This document shows, one piece after another, positions 51,458 to 60,493 of a stretch of 64,000 nt of DNA. Both the position numbers and the translations under genes were made by a program. Origin of the DNA: JBLHZY01 sp050633265 (GTDB lineage Bacteria; Pseudomonadota; Alphaproteobacteria; Rhodobacterales; Rhodobacteraceae); NCBI GenBank assembly GCA_050633265.1, contig JBOEGE010000002.1:124001-188000 (forward strand), written 5' to 3'. The stretch's first letter is position 1, and every line of letters begins with the position of its first letter. Below the pieces are notes generated by a model, which was not told the DNA's origin, did no database searches, and saw nothing but the letters and a program-made list of their open reading frames with translations.

Positions 51458-52384
51458 TTGCAAGCAACGATCAAATCAGCGGTAACCTTTGAAGGCGTCG
51501 GGCTCCATTCGGGCGCGATCGTTTGCATGGTTGTGCGCCCTGCGCCCGCCGATCATGGTATCTGGTTTCGCCGCTCTGATATGGCCCTTGGCAACAATCT
51601 GATCCCAGCGCTTTGGAATGCGGTTGAACCGTCCCAGCTTTGCACCTTGCTGCGCAACGAGGCAGGCGCGAGAATCTCGACCGTAGAACATATCATGGCC
51701 GCGCTTGCAGGCTGTGGCATCCACAATGCGATGATTGATATTGATGGGCCCGAAGTGCCGATCCTCGATGGCTCCTCGGCGCAATTCGTCAAAGGCATTA
51801 TGCGGGTTGGCATTGCCCATCAAAACGCGCCGCTCCAGGCGATTGAGGTGCTCAAAGACGTTGAGGTGCGCGATGGCCTTGCGGTTGCGCGCCTGAGCCC
51901 GGCCAATGAGCTGCGCATTGATTTCAGCATTGCCTTTGAGGACGATGCGATTGGCACACAGAGCAAAAGCCTCAACATGGCCAATGGCGCCTTTGTCCGC
52001 GAACTTTCCGCCTGCCGGACTTTCTGCCGCAAATCCGATGTCGATACGATGCAGGCCAATGGGCTCGCGCTTGGCGGCACTTTTGACAATGCGGTTGTTG
52101 TGGACGGGGCGGATGTGCTTTCGCCCGGCGGTTTTCGCATCAATGATGAAGCCGTGCGCCATAAAATGCTCGATGCTTTGGGCGATCTGGCCCTTGCTGG
52201 CCTGCCACTTTTGGCCCGCTATACTGGCGAGCGCGCCGGCCACGCCATGACCAATAAACTGCTGCGCGCGCTGTTTGCCGATCCAAGCAACTACCGGATC
52301 GTCACCTGTGATGCACAGACAGCGGCCCGCTTGCCCGGTGTTGGCGTGAAACCTGCGGATTTGCCCGCATATGCCTTCGCTTAA
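51458..52384 (+). CDS. lpxC: UDP-3-O-acyl-N-acetylglucosamine deacetylase
   Basis: Zinc amidase that makes the committed step of lipid A synthesis. The 308-residue product begins QATIKSAVTFEGVGLHSG. Zinc ligands are seen in STVEHIMAALAG (His, about residue 75) and HKMLDALGDLALAG (about 234-247, His and Asp with the catalytic GD). The general-base Glu lies in TVEH. The start appears to be TTG at 51458 (AAGG nearby), since no ATG or GTG fits in frame. It lies beyond the ftsZ terminator, so it has its own promoter in 51291-51457. Confidence 0.94.
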   Translation: MQATIKSAVTFEGVGLHSGAIVCMVVRPAPADHGIWFRRSDMALGNNLIPALWNAVEPSQLCTLLRNEAGARISTVEHIMAALAGCGIHNAMIDIDGPEVPILDGSSAQFVKGIMRVGIAHQNAPLQAIEVLKDVEVRDGLAVARLSPANELRIDFSIAFEDDAIGTQSKSLNMANGAFVRELSACRTFCRKSDVDTMQANGLALGGTFDNAVVVDGADVLSPGGFRINDEAVRHKMLDALGDLALAGLPLLARYTGERAGHAMTNKLLRALFADPSNYRIVTCDAQTAARLPGVGVKPADLPAYAFA

Positions 52385-52514
52385 GCCTATTGCGCGGCAC
52401 TGAAACCTCACGTTTGTGAAAATCCCGCTCAAAGACATTTTGCACCAGATTTTTCTGTGCTAGACCAACTCAACACTGATGAATTTCAGAGCAGGATCGC
52501 AGGGGAAGCGTTTG

Positions 52515-53351
52515 ATGGCACGGGTGTTTGGGATGGGAAAAAGCGCGCTGGCAATTGCCACGCTCGTAGTGCTTGCCGCCTGTAGTGGGTCTTCCAAAGA
52601 GCCTGATCTTGAGAATTTCTCTGCCGAGGAAATCTACAAACGCGGCGAATATGAAATCTCGCGCAACAAATACGACGATTCGGCGAAATATTTCTCTGAG
52701 GTCGAGCGGCTTTACCCCTATTCGGAATGGGCCAAACGATCGCTGATCATGCAGGCCTATGCCAATCATCTGGATAAAAACTACGAAGAGGCGCGCGGGG
52801 CTGCACAGCGCTATATCGATTTTTATCCCGGCGAAGAAGATGCCGCTTATGCGCAGTATCTTTTGGCCCTTAGCTACTATGACCAGATTGATTTAATTGG
52901 CCGCGATCAAGGGCTTACCTTCCAAGCCTTGCAAGCATTGCGGGTTGTGATTGAGCAATATCCCGATACCGAATATGCCCGCTCTGCGGTGCTGAAATTC
53001 GATCTCGCCTTCAATCACCTGGCCGCCAAAGAGATGGAAATCGGCCGCTATTATCTCAAAAAGCGCCACTACGCCGCAGGGATCAACCGCTTCCGCGTGG
53101 TGGTCGAGCAGTTCCAATCAACGACCCTGACCCCAGAAGCCCTGCACCGCCTTGTTGAGAGCTATCTCGCCCTTGGGCTGGATGCCGAAGCCCAGACTGC
53201 GGGCGCTATTCTGGGCCATAATTTCAAATCCACCGAATGGTACGAAGACAGTTATGCGCTGCTGACAGGGCGCGGTTTGAAGCCCGAAGCCAAGGGCGAT
53301 AACTGGCTTTCTGCGGTTTACCGTCAGGTGATCCGTGGCGAATGGCTCTGA
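52515..53351 (+). CDS. bamD: outer membrane assembly lipoprotein BamD
   Basis: Essential lipoprotein of the BAM complex that inserts outer-membrane beta barrels (also called ComL/YfiO). The 278-residue protein has a signal peptide with lipobox LAAC (about residue 23), followed by tetratricopeptide-like repeats: AEEIYKRGEYEISRNKYDDSAKYF (around 36-60), SLIMQAYANHLDKNYEEA, YAQYLLALSYY. The ATG at 52515 follows CAGGGGAAG; an upstream in-frame ATG at 52479 would spoil the signal peptide. recN starts nine bases after the stop. Confidence 0.93.
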   Translation: MARVFGMGKSALAIATLVVLAACSGSSKEPDLENFSAEEIYKRGEYEISRNKYDDSAKYFSEVERLYPYSEWAKRSLIMQAYANHLDKNYEEARGAAQRYIDFYPGEEDAAYAQYLLALSYYDQIDLIGRDQGLTFQALQALRVVIEQYPDTEYARSAVLKFDLAFNHLAAKEMEIGRYYLKKRHYAAGINRFRVVVEQFQSTTLTPEALHRLVESYLALGLDAEAQTAGAILGHNFKSTEWYEDSYALLTGRGLKPEAKGDNWLSAVYRQVIRGEWL

Positions 53352-53360
53352 GGCGGCGCG

Positions 53361-55016
53361 ATGCTGCTGAGTCTCGATATCCGGGACATGCTCATCATTG
53401 ATCGCCTCGCGTTGGAGTTCCAACCGGGGCTCAATGTGCTGACAGGAGAAACCGGCGCGGGCAAATCGATCCTGCTCGATGCGCTTGGCTTTGTTCTGGG
53501 CTGGCGGGGGCGTGCAGATTTGGTTCGTGAAGGGGCCGAACAGGGCGAGGTCAACGCTATTTTCGCGCTTGAACGCGGGCATCCGGGGCTTGCTGTGCTG
53601 GATGAGGCAGGGTTTGAGGCCGATCCAAGCGAAGACCTGATCCTGCGCCGGATCAATGCGCGCGATGGGCGCAAAACCGCTTGGATCAATGGGCGCCGCG
53701 CCAGCGGTGATGTGCTGCGCGCCCTGTCAGAAACGCTTGTTGAATTGCACGGGCAGCACGATGATCGCGGGCTGCTCAATCCGCGCGGCCATCGCAAATT
53801 GCTGGATGATTTCGCCGCCCTTGCCCCCAAAATTGAAGCGCTGCGCGGCAAATGGCGGGCTTTATCGGCTGCGCGCAAGGCGCTTTTGGCGGCTGAGGCG
53901 GCCGTGGAGGCGGTGCGCGCCGAAGAGGAATATCTGCGCCATACAGTGGCCGAGCTAGAGGCGCTTTCTCCAGAGCCGGGCGAAGAGGCGCGCCTTGATA
54001 TTCGCCGGCGCCAAATGCAGGGCGCGGCGCGCATCCGCGATGATGTTCTGCGCGCGCTTCAGGCGATCAGCGTAGAGGGCGCAGAAGGCCAAATCAATGA
54101 TGCGAGCCGCTGGCTGGAAGAGGCCGAGAGCGGGGCCGAGGGCCAGCTTGACGCGCCAATTGCTGCGCTGAATGTGGCGATGAATGCGCTCTCGGATGCG
54201 CAGCAAGGGGTCGAGGCTTGCCTGAATGCGCTGGCCTTTGATCCGCTGGAATTGGAGGCCTGTGAAGAGCGGCTTTTTGCCATTCGCGGCCTTGCGCGCA
54301 AACACGATATTCTGCCCGATGATCTGGCTGAATTTACCGCCGGATTGCGCGCCAAATTGGATGCGCTTGATGGCAGCGCCAAGGATCTTAAAACGCTCGG
54401 GCGCGCGGTGGTTGAGGCCGAAGCCGCCTATTTAAAGGATGCAGATGCGCTCAGCGAAGCGCGGCGCAAAGCGGCCAAACGTTTGGACAAATCCATGGCC
54501 GCCGAATTGGCCCCGCTGAAGATGGAACGCGCTGTTTTTGCCACCGAAATCAGCGCCGCTGAGCCCGGGCCAGAGGGCCAAGATGAGGTCGCCTTTACGG
54601 TTGCAACCAATCCCGGCGCGCCTTCTGGCCCGCTTGGCAAAATCGCATCGGGCGGCGAGCTGTCGCGCTTTTTGCTTGCGCTCAAAGTCTGCCTGACCGA
54701 GGGCACAACGGGCCTGACGATGATTTTTGACGAGATTGATCGCGGCGTTGGCGGGGCGACAGCAGATGCGGTGGGCCGCCGTTTGGCCGCGCTTGCATCG
54801 GGCGCGCAGGTTCTTGTTGTTACCCATTCGCCGCAAGTCGCCGCGCGCGGTGCGCATCACTGGCAGGTGGCGAAATCTGTCTCGAACGGGATGACGACAT
54901 CAACGGTGATCCCGCTTGGCGCAGAGGCGCGCATTGACGAGATCGCGCGGATGCTTTCGGGCGATACGATCACCGAGCCTGCGCGCGAGGCTGCGCGCGT
55001 TTTGCTTGAAGTCTAG
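53361..55016 (+). CDS. recN: DNA repair protein RecN
   Basis: SMC-like ATPase that acts early in double-strand-break repair. The 551-residue protein has the N-terminal Walker A GETGAGKSILLDAL (about 29-42), the Q-loop WINGRRASGD, a long central coiled coil (about 150-380), the ABC signature ASGGELSRFLLALKV (about 432-446) and Walker B MIFDEIDRGVGG (about 460-471). Probably co-transcribed with bamD. Confidence 0.96.
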   Translation: MLLSLDIRDMLIIDRLALEFQPGLNVLTGETGAGKSILLDALGFVLGWRGRADLVREGAEQGEVNAIFALERGHPGLAVLDEAGFEADPSEDLILRRINARDGRKTAWINGRRASGDVLRALSETLVELHGQHDDRGLLNPRGHRKLLDDFAALAPKIEALRGKWRALSAARKALLAAEAAVEAVRAEEEYLRHTVAELEALSPEPGEEARLDIRRRQMQGAARIRDDVLRALQAISVEGAEGQINDASRWLEEAESGAEGQLDAPIAALNVAMNALSDAQQGVEACLNALAFDPLELEACEERLFAIRGLARKHDILPDDLAEFTAGLRAKLDALDGSAKDLKTLGRAVVEAEAAYLKDADALSEARRKAAKRLDKSMAAELAPLKMERAVFATEISAAEPGPEGQDEVAFTVATNPGAPSGPLGKIASGGELSRFLLALKVCLTEGTTGLTMIFDEIDRGVGGATADAVGRRLAALASGAQVLVVTHSPQVAARGAHHWQVAKSVSNGMTTSTVIPLGAEARIDEIARMLSGDTITEPAREAARVLLEV

Positions 55017-55063
55017 AGCCGCCCTCTATCCTATAAATTCTATACTTTCAGGTGCTTACGCGC

Positions 55064-56437
55064 CTAATTTGCGCGCAGCATCTTGCCCGGGTTCAAAATA
55101 TTGCCCGGATCAAGCGCCCGTTTGAGATCAGACATAACATCCCAAGCCTCGCCATGTTCGGCCTCCATCATCCCCAGTTTGCCCATGCCAATGCCATGTT
55201 CGCCGGTGATCGTTCCGCCCATAGAAAGCGCGCGTTTGCCAAGCCGATTTGAGAGGTTCTTGGCGATGCTCATCTCCATCGGATTGGCCGGATCGACCAA
55301 AAGGATCGCATGAAAATTGCCGTCTCCCACATGGCCCAGGATCGGCCCCTCAAGCCCAGAGGCGGCAATATCGGCGCGGGTTTCTTCAACCGCTGCCGCC
55401 AGTTTTGAGATCGGCACACAGATATCCGTGACAAGCGCGCGCGCACCGGGGCGCAGCGCAAGGCAGGCGTAATAGGCATTGTGGCGCATCGCCCAAAGCG
55501 CGCGGCGATCCTCGGGTTTGGTGCTCCATTCAAAGTCGCGCCCGCCGAAATCCTCAACGATCTCTCCAAAGCGCGCCGCATCCTCGGCCGCCGCCGTTTC
55601 AGAGCCATGAAACTCAACCATCAAATGCGGCTTGAGCGGGAATTCCGCCCCTGCATAGCTGTTGAACGCCGCCGCTGTTTGAGCATCCACAAACTCGATC
55701 CGCGCCATGGGAATGCCAAGCTGGATCGTCGCGATCACCGCGCTTACCGCCGCTTCCATTGTTTCAAAGGCACAGACCGCCGATGTGATCGCTTCGGGCT
55801 GGCCTGCAAGGCGCAAAGTCAGCTCGGTGATCAGGCCCAAAGTCCCCTCAGAGCCGATCATCAGCGCCGTTAAATCATAACCCGCCGCGCTTTTGCGCGC
55901 GCGGCTTCCGGTTCGGATCACCCGCCCATCAGCAAGCACAACCTCAAGCGCTATGATATTGTCGCGCATCGTGCCATATCGCACGGCCGTTGTGCCGCTT
56001 GCGCGCGTTGCCGCCATCCCGCCGATCGAAGCATTGGCGCCCGGATCAATCGGAAAAAACAGCCCCGTTGCGCGCAATTCTTCGTTCAAGGCCTCGCGTG
56101 TTATCCCCGGCTGAACGACCGCATCCATATCCCCCTGATGCACCGCCAAGATCTGATCCATCCGCGCAAAATCAACGACAATCCCGCCGCGCACCGCCAA
56201 AGCATGCCCTTCAAGCGAACTGCCCGCGCCCCATCCAACAACCGGGCAGCCATGTTTGGAACAGATCTTCATCAGCGCAGAGACCTCGCCCGTATCCAGC
56301 GGATAAGCGACCGCATCAGGCGGGCAGGGGGCAAAATGGGTCTCGCTTTGGCCGTGTTGGGCAAGATCGGGCTTGGAACGGCTCAACCGATTGCCTAGTA
56401 AGGAGGATAACTCGGTAAGCGCGGCGTCGATGCTCAT
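55064..56437 (-). CDS. FAD-linked oxidase, GlcD / D-lactate dehydrogenase-like
   Basis: A 457-residue member of the FAD-binding type 4 (PCMH-type) oxidase family that includes glycolate oxidase GlcD and cytochrome D-lactate dehydrogenase. FAD-binding motifs are VGWGAGSSLEGHALAVRGG (about 66-84) and DPGANASIGGMAATRASGT (about 130-148). The C-terminal domain has GHVGDGNFHAIL and TITGEHGIGMGK (about 418-429), with His and Glu of the active site. Substrate is a 2-hydroxy acid, probably D-lactate or glycolate. No GlcE or GlcF subunits follow, which favours a stand-alone dehydrogenase. It is convergent with recN and divergent from clc. Confidence 0.86.
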   Translation of the reverse strand: MSIDAALTELSSLLGNRLSRSKPDLAQHGQSETHFAPCPPDAVAYPLDTGEVSALMKICSKHGCPVVGWGAGSSLEGHALAVRGGIVVDFARMDQILAVHQGDMDAVVQPGITREALNEELRATGLFFPIDPGANASIGGMAATRASGTTAVRYGTMRDNIIALEVVLADGRVIRTGSRARKSAAGYDLTALMIGSEGTLGLITELTLRLAGQPEAITSAVCAFETMEAAVSAVIATIQLGIPMARIEFVDAQTAAAFNSYAGAEFPLKPHLMVEFHGSETAAAEDAARFGEIVEDFGGRDFEWSTKPEDRRALWAMRHNAYYACLALRPGARALVTDICVPISKLAAAVEETRADIAASGLEGPILGHVGDGNFHAILLVDPANPMEMSIAKNLSNRLGKRALSMGGTITGEHGIGMGKLGMMEAEHGEAWDVMSDLKRALDPGNILNPGKMLRAN

Positions 56438-56526
56438 GTTTCGTCCTTGGTTTGCTCGGGCCCAACCCTAGGCCATGCGGGCGCATCGGGGAAGGCTATC
56501 AAAATCTTGCCCCGGCGTCAGGTGCT

Positions 56527-58212
56527 ATGACGGATCAAAATGAACAATTGCTTGCCCGATATTGGGATGACATCTGCACAGGGCTTCGTGATGCGCGCCG
56601 TGTTTTGCGCCAAAAAGGGCCGAGCCAGTTTCAATTCTGGCTGATAGCGCTGGCAATCGGGGTTGCCGCGGGCTTTACCGCCAATGGGTTTCGCGCCGTG
56701 ATCGAGGCGTTGCAGGCCTTTCTTTATGGCACGGATGATGTGAACCAACTGCACAGTTTTGTGCGCACACTGCCGTGGTATTGGATCGTCGCCATCCCTA
56801 CATTGGGCGGTATCGCGGTGGGGATTATCCTCAATTATTTTACCGCCGATGGGCGGGTGCGCTCGGTTGCTGATGTGATCGAGGGGGCGGCGCTGAATGA
56901 GGGGCGGGTCGAGCGGCGCGAAGGGCTGGCCTCGGCGCTGGCCTCGATGATCACATTGTCTTCGGGGGGCTCGACAGGGCGCGAGGGGCCGGTTGTGCAC
57001 CTTGCGGGCGTGATTGCCTCTTGGGTTTCGGATCGGATCAATGCCAATGGTTTGACCGGGCGCGACCTGTTGGGATGCGCGGTTGCGGCGGGGGTTTCGG
57101 CCTCGTTTAACGCGCCGATTGCCGGGGCTTTGTTTGCGCTTGAAGTCGTGCTGCGCCACTTTGCGGTTCATGCATTTGCGCCCATCGTGATCGCCTCTGC
57201 GGCCGGAACGGTGGTGAGCCGGCTGCAATATGGCGATGTTACGGAATTTACCCTTGTCGCCGAAGGGGCGCTGGCTTTCTACGTTGAATTGCCCGCGTTT
57301 TTGATGCTTGGGGCGCTGTGTGGATTGGTCGCGGTGCTTTTGATGCGGGCGATTTTTGTGGCCGATGATCTTGGCAATGCCTTCCAGAAACGCACCCGCC
57401 TGCCGGGCTTTTTGCGCCCTGCTTTGGCCGGGCTTTTGCTTGGCGCGATGGCGATTGCCTTCCCCCATATCATTGGCGTTGGTTATGAAACGACCTCTGC
57501 CGCGCTTACCGGAAACCTGCTGCTTTGGGAGGCGATTGTCTTTACCGGGATCAAGATCGTTGCGGTGGCGATCACCATGGCCGGGCGCATGGGCGGCGGG
57601 GTTTTCTCTCCGGCTTTGATGGTTGGCGCGCTGACCGGGCTTGCCTTTGGGCTGATCGCGACAGGGGTTTTCCCCAATGTTTCGGGCTCGGAAACGCTCT
57701 ATGCGCTGGCGGGCATGGGGGCGGTCGCGGCGGCGGTTCTGGGCGCGCCGATCTCTACGACATTGATCGTTTTTGAGCTGACAGGCGATTGGCAAACCGG
57801 CCTTGCGGTGATGGTCACGGTTTCGATTTCAACGGCGCTTGCCTCGCAAATGGTTGATCGCTCCTTCTTTCTGACCCAGCTTGAGCGGCGCAATATTCAT
57901 CTGGCCGCGGGCCCGCAGGCCTATCTGCTCGCCATGTGCAAAGTCAGCCAATGTATGCGCAAATCCGGCAGCCCCGATTGCGCCTCGCTTGAGGCCTGCG
58001 AACAGCTGATCGAACAGGGCGCCTATGTTGAACAAAACGCAACGCTCGATCGCATCCTGCCCAAATTTGAGAAGGAAGGCTGGAGCTTCTTGCCGGTCGT
58101 GATCACGAGCCAAGGCAAACCGCCCGAGCTCAAAGGCGCGATTTATGCGGTGGATGCTCTGCGCTATTATACCAATGCTCTGGCCGCTACCGCCGCCGAA
58201 GAACATTCCTAA
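56527..58212 (+). CDS. ClC-family chloride channel or transporter
   Basis: A 561-residue ClC protein: membrane core of about eighteen helices (residues 35-440), then a C-terminal part (about 450-555) that looks like a CBS-pair region (YVEQNATLDRILPKFEKEGW). The gating glutamate motif GREGP is present (about 156-160), and GGGVFSPAL (about 359-367) is the third anion-site motif. The first selectivity motif, usually GSGIP or GHGVP, is replaced by VRSVADVIE. The glutamate that passes internal protons in exchangers appears as ALEVVL with Val at the exact position, so it could be a channel; this rests on manual alignment. ATG 56527 was chosen to begin just before the cytoplasmic N-terminal helix. 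Confidence 0.88.
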   Translation: MTDQNEQLLARYWDDICTGLRDARRVLRQKGPSQFQFWLIALAIGVAAGFTANGFRAVIEALQAFLYGTDDVNQLHSFVRTLPWYWIVAIPTLGGIAVGIILNYFTADGRVRSVADVIEGAALNEGRVERREGLASALASMITLSSGGSTGREGPVVHLAGVIASWVSDRINANGLTGRDLLGCAVAAGVSASFNAPIAGALFALEVVLRHFAVHAFAPIVIASAAGTVVSRLQYGDVTEFTLVAEGALAFYVELPAFLMLGALCGLVAVLLMRAIFVADDLGNAFQKRTRLPGFLRPALAGLLLGAMAIAFPHIIGVGYETTSAALTGNLLLWEAIVFTGIKIVAVAITMAGRMGGGVFSPALMVGALTGLAFGLIATGVFPNVSGSETLYALAGMGAVAAAVLGAPISTTLIVFELTGDWQTGLAVMVTVSISTALASQMVDRSFFLTQLERRNIHLAAGPQAYLLAMCKVSQCMRKSGSPDCASLEACEQLIEQGAYVEQNATLDRILPKFEKEGWSFLPVVITSQGKPPELKGAIYAVDALRYYTNALAATAAEEHS

Positions 58213-58248
58213 ACTGTTGATATAAGTAACGAATAATCGCCGCCCCGA

Positions 58249-58590
58249 TCAGATCCGCTCAACAGCGACCTTCTCTGAATAAAACGCGATATGCCCCGCG
58301 ATCTGCGCGACACCCGCAAGCGGCGCCTCATAAGACCAAGCCGCATCCTCAATCAAAACCGATTTCGTCTGGATCGAGAAATAGCTGGCATCGCCCTTAT
58401 GCGGGCAATGGCTTGTGGTCTTGGAAGGCTCCAAAAAGGGCATCGCAATATCGGCGCGCGGGAAATATATCACCGCCGGATAATCGCCCTCAATCAGCTC
58501 AATCGCGCGGCTCGTTTCGCCCAGAATAGCCCCGCCAGCGCGAACGACCCAAGTGCCTTCAGCCTGCCGGATTTTGATCATGTCAGCCAT
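58249..58590 (-). CDS. DUF427 domain protein
   Basis: A 113-residue protein that is entirely a DUF427 (NTP_transf_9) domain. Typical segments are VRAGGAILGETSRAIEL (about 16-32), VIYFPRADI (about 39-47), TSHCPHKGDASYFSI (about 59-73, with a conserved Cys-Pro-x-Lys-Gly core) and AWSYEAPL. DUF427 proteins are small soluble beta proteins of unknown biochemical function. Probably a single-gene unit, though pepP lies upstream in the same direction (72-base gap). Confidence 0.88.
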   Translation of the reverse strand: MADMIKIRQAEGTWVVRAGGAILGETSRAIELIEGDYPAVIYFPRADIAMPFLEPSKTTSHCPHKGDASYFSIQTKSVLIEDAAWSYEAPLAGVAQIAGHIAFYSEKVAVERI

Positions 58591-58662
58591 GCGATATGTC
58601 CTCCCAATGTATCGTCTGCGGTCTATATCAGGGAATATGCGTCAGGTATATGTCATAACCGC

Positions 58663-60462
58663 TCAAATTGGTGCGGTGGCCGCCAATAGCCAGGCGCGCG
58701 CAGGCGCAGAGAGGCGCGATTGCAGATGGGCGCGCACTTGAGCGTGATAAGCATTGAGCCAGTCGCGCTCACCCGGGCTCAGCATCTCAACGGCGATCAA
58801 ACGGCGATCAATCGGCACATAGGTAAGCGTCTCAAAGCCAAGCATATCGCGGTTGTCGCCGCCCGCAACAGGGGGCGCCTCGCAGACAGCGATCAGGTTT
58901 TCGATGCGGATGCCAAAGGCCCCTTCGCGGTAATATCCCGGCTCGTTTGAAAGGATCATCCCCGGCGCAAGCGCCACATCAGAGAGGCGCGAAATCCGCT
59001 GTGGCCCCTCATGAACGCAAAGATAAGCGCCAACGCCATGCCCGGTTCCATGATCATAATCCATCCCCGCCATCCAAAGCGGCGCGCGGGCAAGCGCATC
59101 CAGATGTTGCCCCGCCACGCCGCGCGGAAAACGCGCTTGGCTGATCGCGATCATGCCCTGCAAAACCCGGGTAAAACAGGCGCGCTCCTCCGCCCCGACA
59201 GGGCCGATAGGCACGGTGCGGGTGATGTCTGTTGTGCCGTCGATATATTGCCCACCGGAATCGATCAGCAGCAATTGGCCTGCCTCAACGGTGCGGTTGG
59301 ATTGCGTGTTCACCCGGTAATGCACAATCGCGCCATTGGGGCCAGCACCGGCGATTGTCTCAAAAGAAATTTCGCGCAACGCCTCTGTATCGCGCCGAAA
59401 TCCTTCCAGCGCTTTGACAGTGTCAATCTCGCTGAACTGCCCCGGTTTTTGGCCATCAAGCCATGTGAGAAACTCAACCATCGCCGCCCCGTCGCGCAGA
59501 TGCGCCGCACGGGCGCCTGCCAGCTCAACAGCATTCTTGCGCGCTTTGGGCAGGGCGCAGGGATCGCCGCCATAGCTGATCTTGCTGCCCGCTTGCTTGA
59601 GGATCACACGCAAAGCCCAAGGCGCAGAGGCGCGGTCCAAAAGCACAGGGCCAGTGATCCCCGCCAAGGCCGCCGCAAAGGCCTCAATCGGCAAAACGGC
59701 GACATCAGGCCCAAGGTGATCGGCAATCCCATCGGCCTTGCCCGGCGCGCAAAACAGCTGAACCTTGCCATCATCCGTAAGCACGGCCATCGCATGGGCC
59801 ACAGGATTGCGCGGGATATCGGCGCCGCGAATATTGAGCAGCCAAGCCACTGAATCCGGCAAGGTGATCACCGCCGCCCCATGCCCATTTTCGCGCAGAT
59901 CAGCCGCCAAACGCGCGCGTTTCTCTTCATGGGGCTCGCCTGCGTTTTGCGCCGGATAAGCGCTGATCGGGGCCATGGGCGGGGCAGGGCGATCGGCCCA
60001 AATCGCATCAACCAGATTGGCACAAGCGCGCAGCGAAAGCCCGCTGCCTTGCAAGCTTTTGCGCAGGGTTTTGATCTCGCCAATCGTGTGCAGCCAAGGA
60101 TCAAAACCAATCTCGCCACCATCCAACAGCTGCTCTTTAAGCCAATCGCCAATCTTCACTTCTGGCCAATGAACGGGGGTAAAGGCGGATAAATCGATCT
60201 GAGATTGGACCTGAACGCGGTAGCGCCCATCAATAAAAACACCGGCTATATCGCTGAGAACACAAGCAAAACCCGCCGATCCGGTAAAGCCCGTGAGCCA
60301 AGCCAAACGATCATCGCAAGCGGCAACATATTCACCCTGAAACATATCCGCGCGCGGGATCAGAAAGCCTGCGAGCCCTTGGTTTGCGATCTGATTGCGC
60401 AAGGAGGCGAGCCGGGGCGGGCCCTGCTCTGGGCGCGAAGAAACATCAAAGCTTTGATACAT
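58663..60462 (-). CDS. pepP: Xaa-Pro aminopeptidase (aminopeptidase P family)
   Basis: M24 metallopeptidase that removes N-terminal residues before proline. The 599-residue chain matches the long, three-domain eukaryote-like form (APP1): two creatinase-type N-terminal domains (about 1-310) and the pita-bread catalytic domain. Metal ligands are visible: Asp pair in LLIDSGGQYIDGTTDITRT (about 396-414), His in HGTGHGVGAYLCVHEGP (about 477-493), Glu in LSNEPGYY and Glu in FGIRIENL (about 528-535). Two start candidates are close; the ATG at 60462 is used. Confidence 0.93.
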   Translation of the reverse strand: MYQSFDVSSRPEQGPPRLASLRNQIANQGLAGFLIPRADMFQGEYVAACDDRLAWLTGFTGSAGFACVLSDIAGVFIDGRYRVQVQSQIDLSAFTPVHWPEVKIGDWLKEQLLDGGEIGFDPWLHTIGEIKTLRKSLQGSGLSLRACANLVDAIWADRPAPPMAPISAYPAQNAGEPHEEKRARLAADLRENGHGAAVITLPDSVAWLLNIRGADIPRNPVAHAMAVLTDDGKVQLFCAPGKADGIADHLGPDVAVLPIEAFAAALAGITGPVLLDRASAPWALRVILKQAGSKISYGGDPCALPKARKNAVELAGARAAHLRDGAAMVEFLTWLDGQKPGQFSEIDTVKALEGFRRDTEALREISFETIAGAGPNGAIVHYRVNTQSNRTVEAGQLLLIDSGGQYIDGTTDITRTVPIGPVGAEERACFTRVLQGMIAISQARFPRGVAGQHLDALARAPLWMAGMDYDHGTGHGVGAYLCVHEGPQRISRLSDVALAPGMILSNEPGYYREGAFGIRIENLIAVCEAPPVAGGDNRDMLGFETLTYVPIDRRLIAVEMLSPGERDWLNAYHAQVRAHLQSRLSAPARAWLLAATAPI

Positions 60463-60493
60463 GGCACACCCGTTTGGTTCGGTTGATTGGCCC

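Noticed and set aside
56518..57795. Long minus-strand open frame (425 codons) opposite the ClC gene
   Set aside because: The translation is rich in Arg, Gln, His and Asn with no motif or ribosome-binding site, which is typical of the antisense frame of a high-G+C gene. The plus strand encodes a clear ClC protein.
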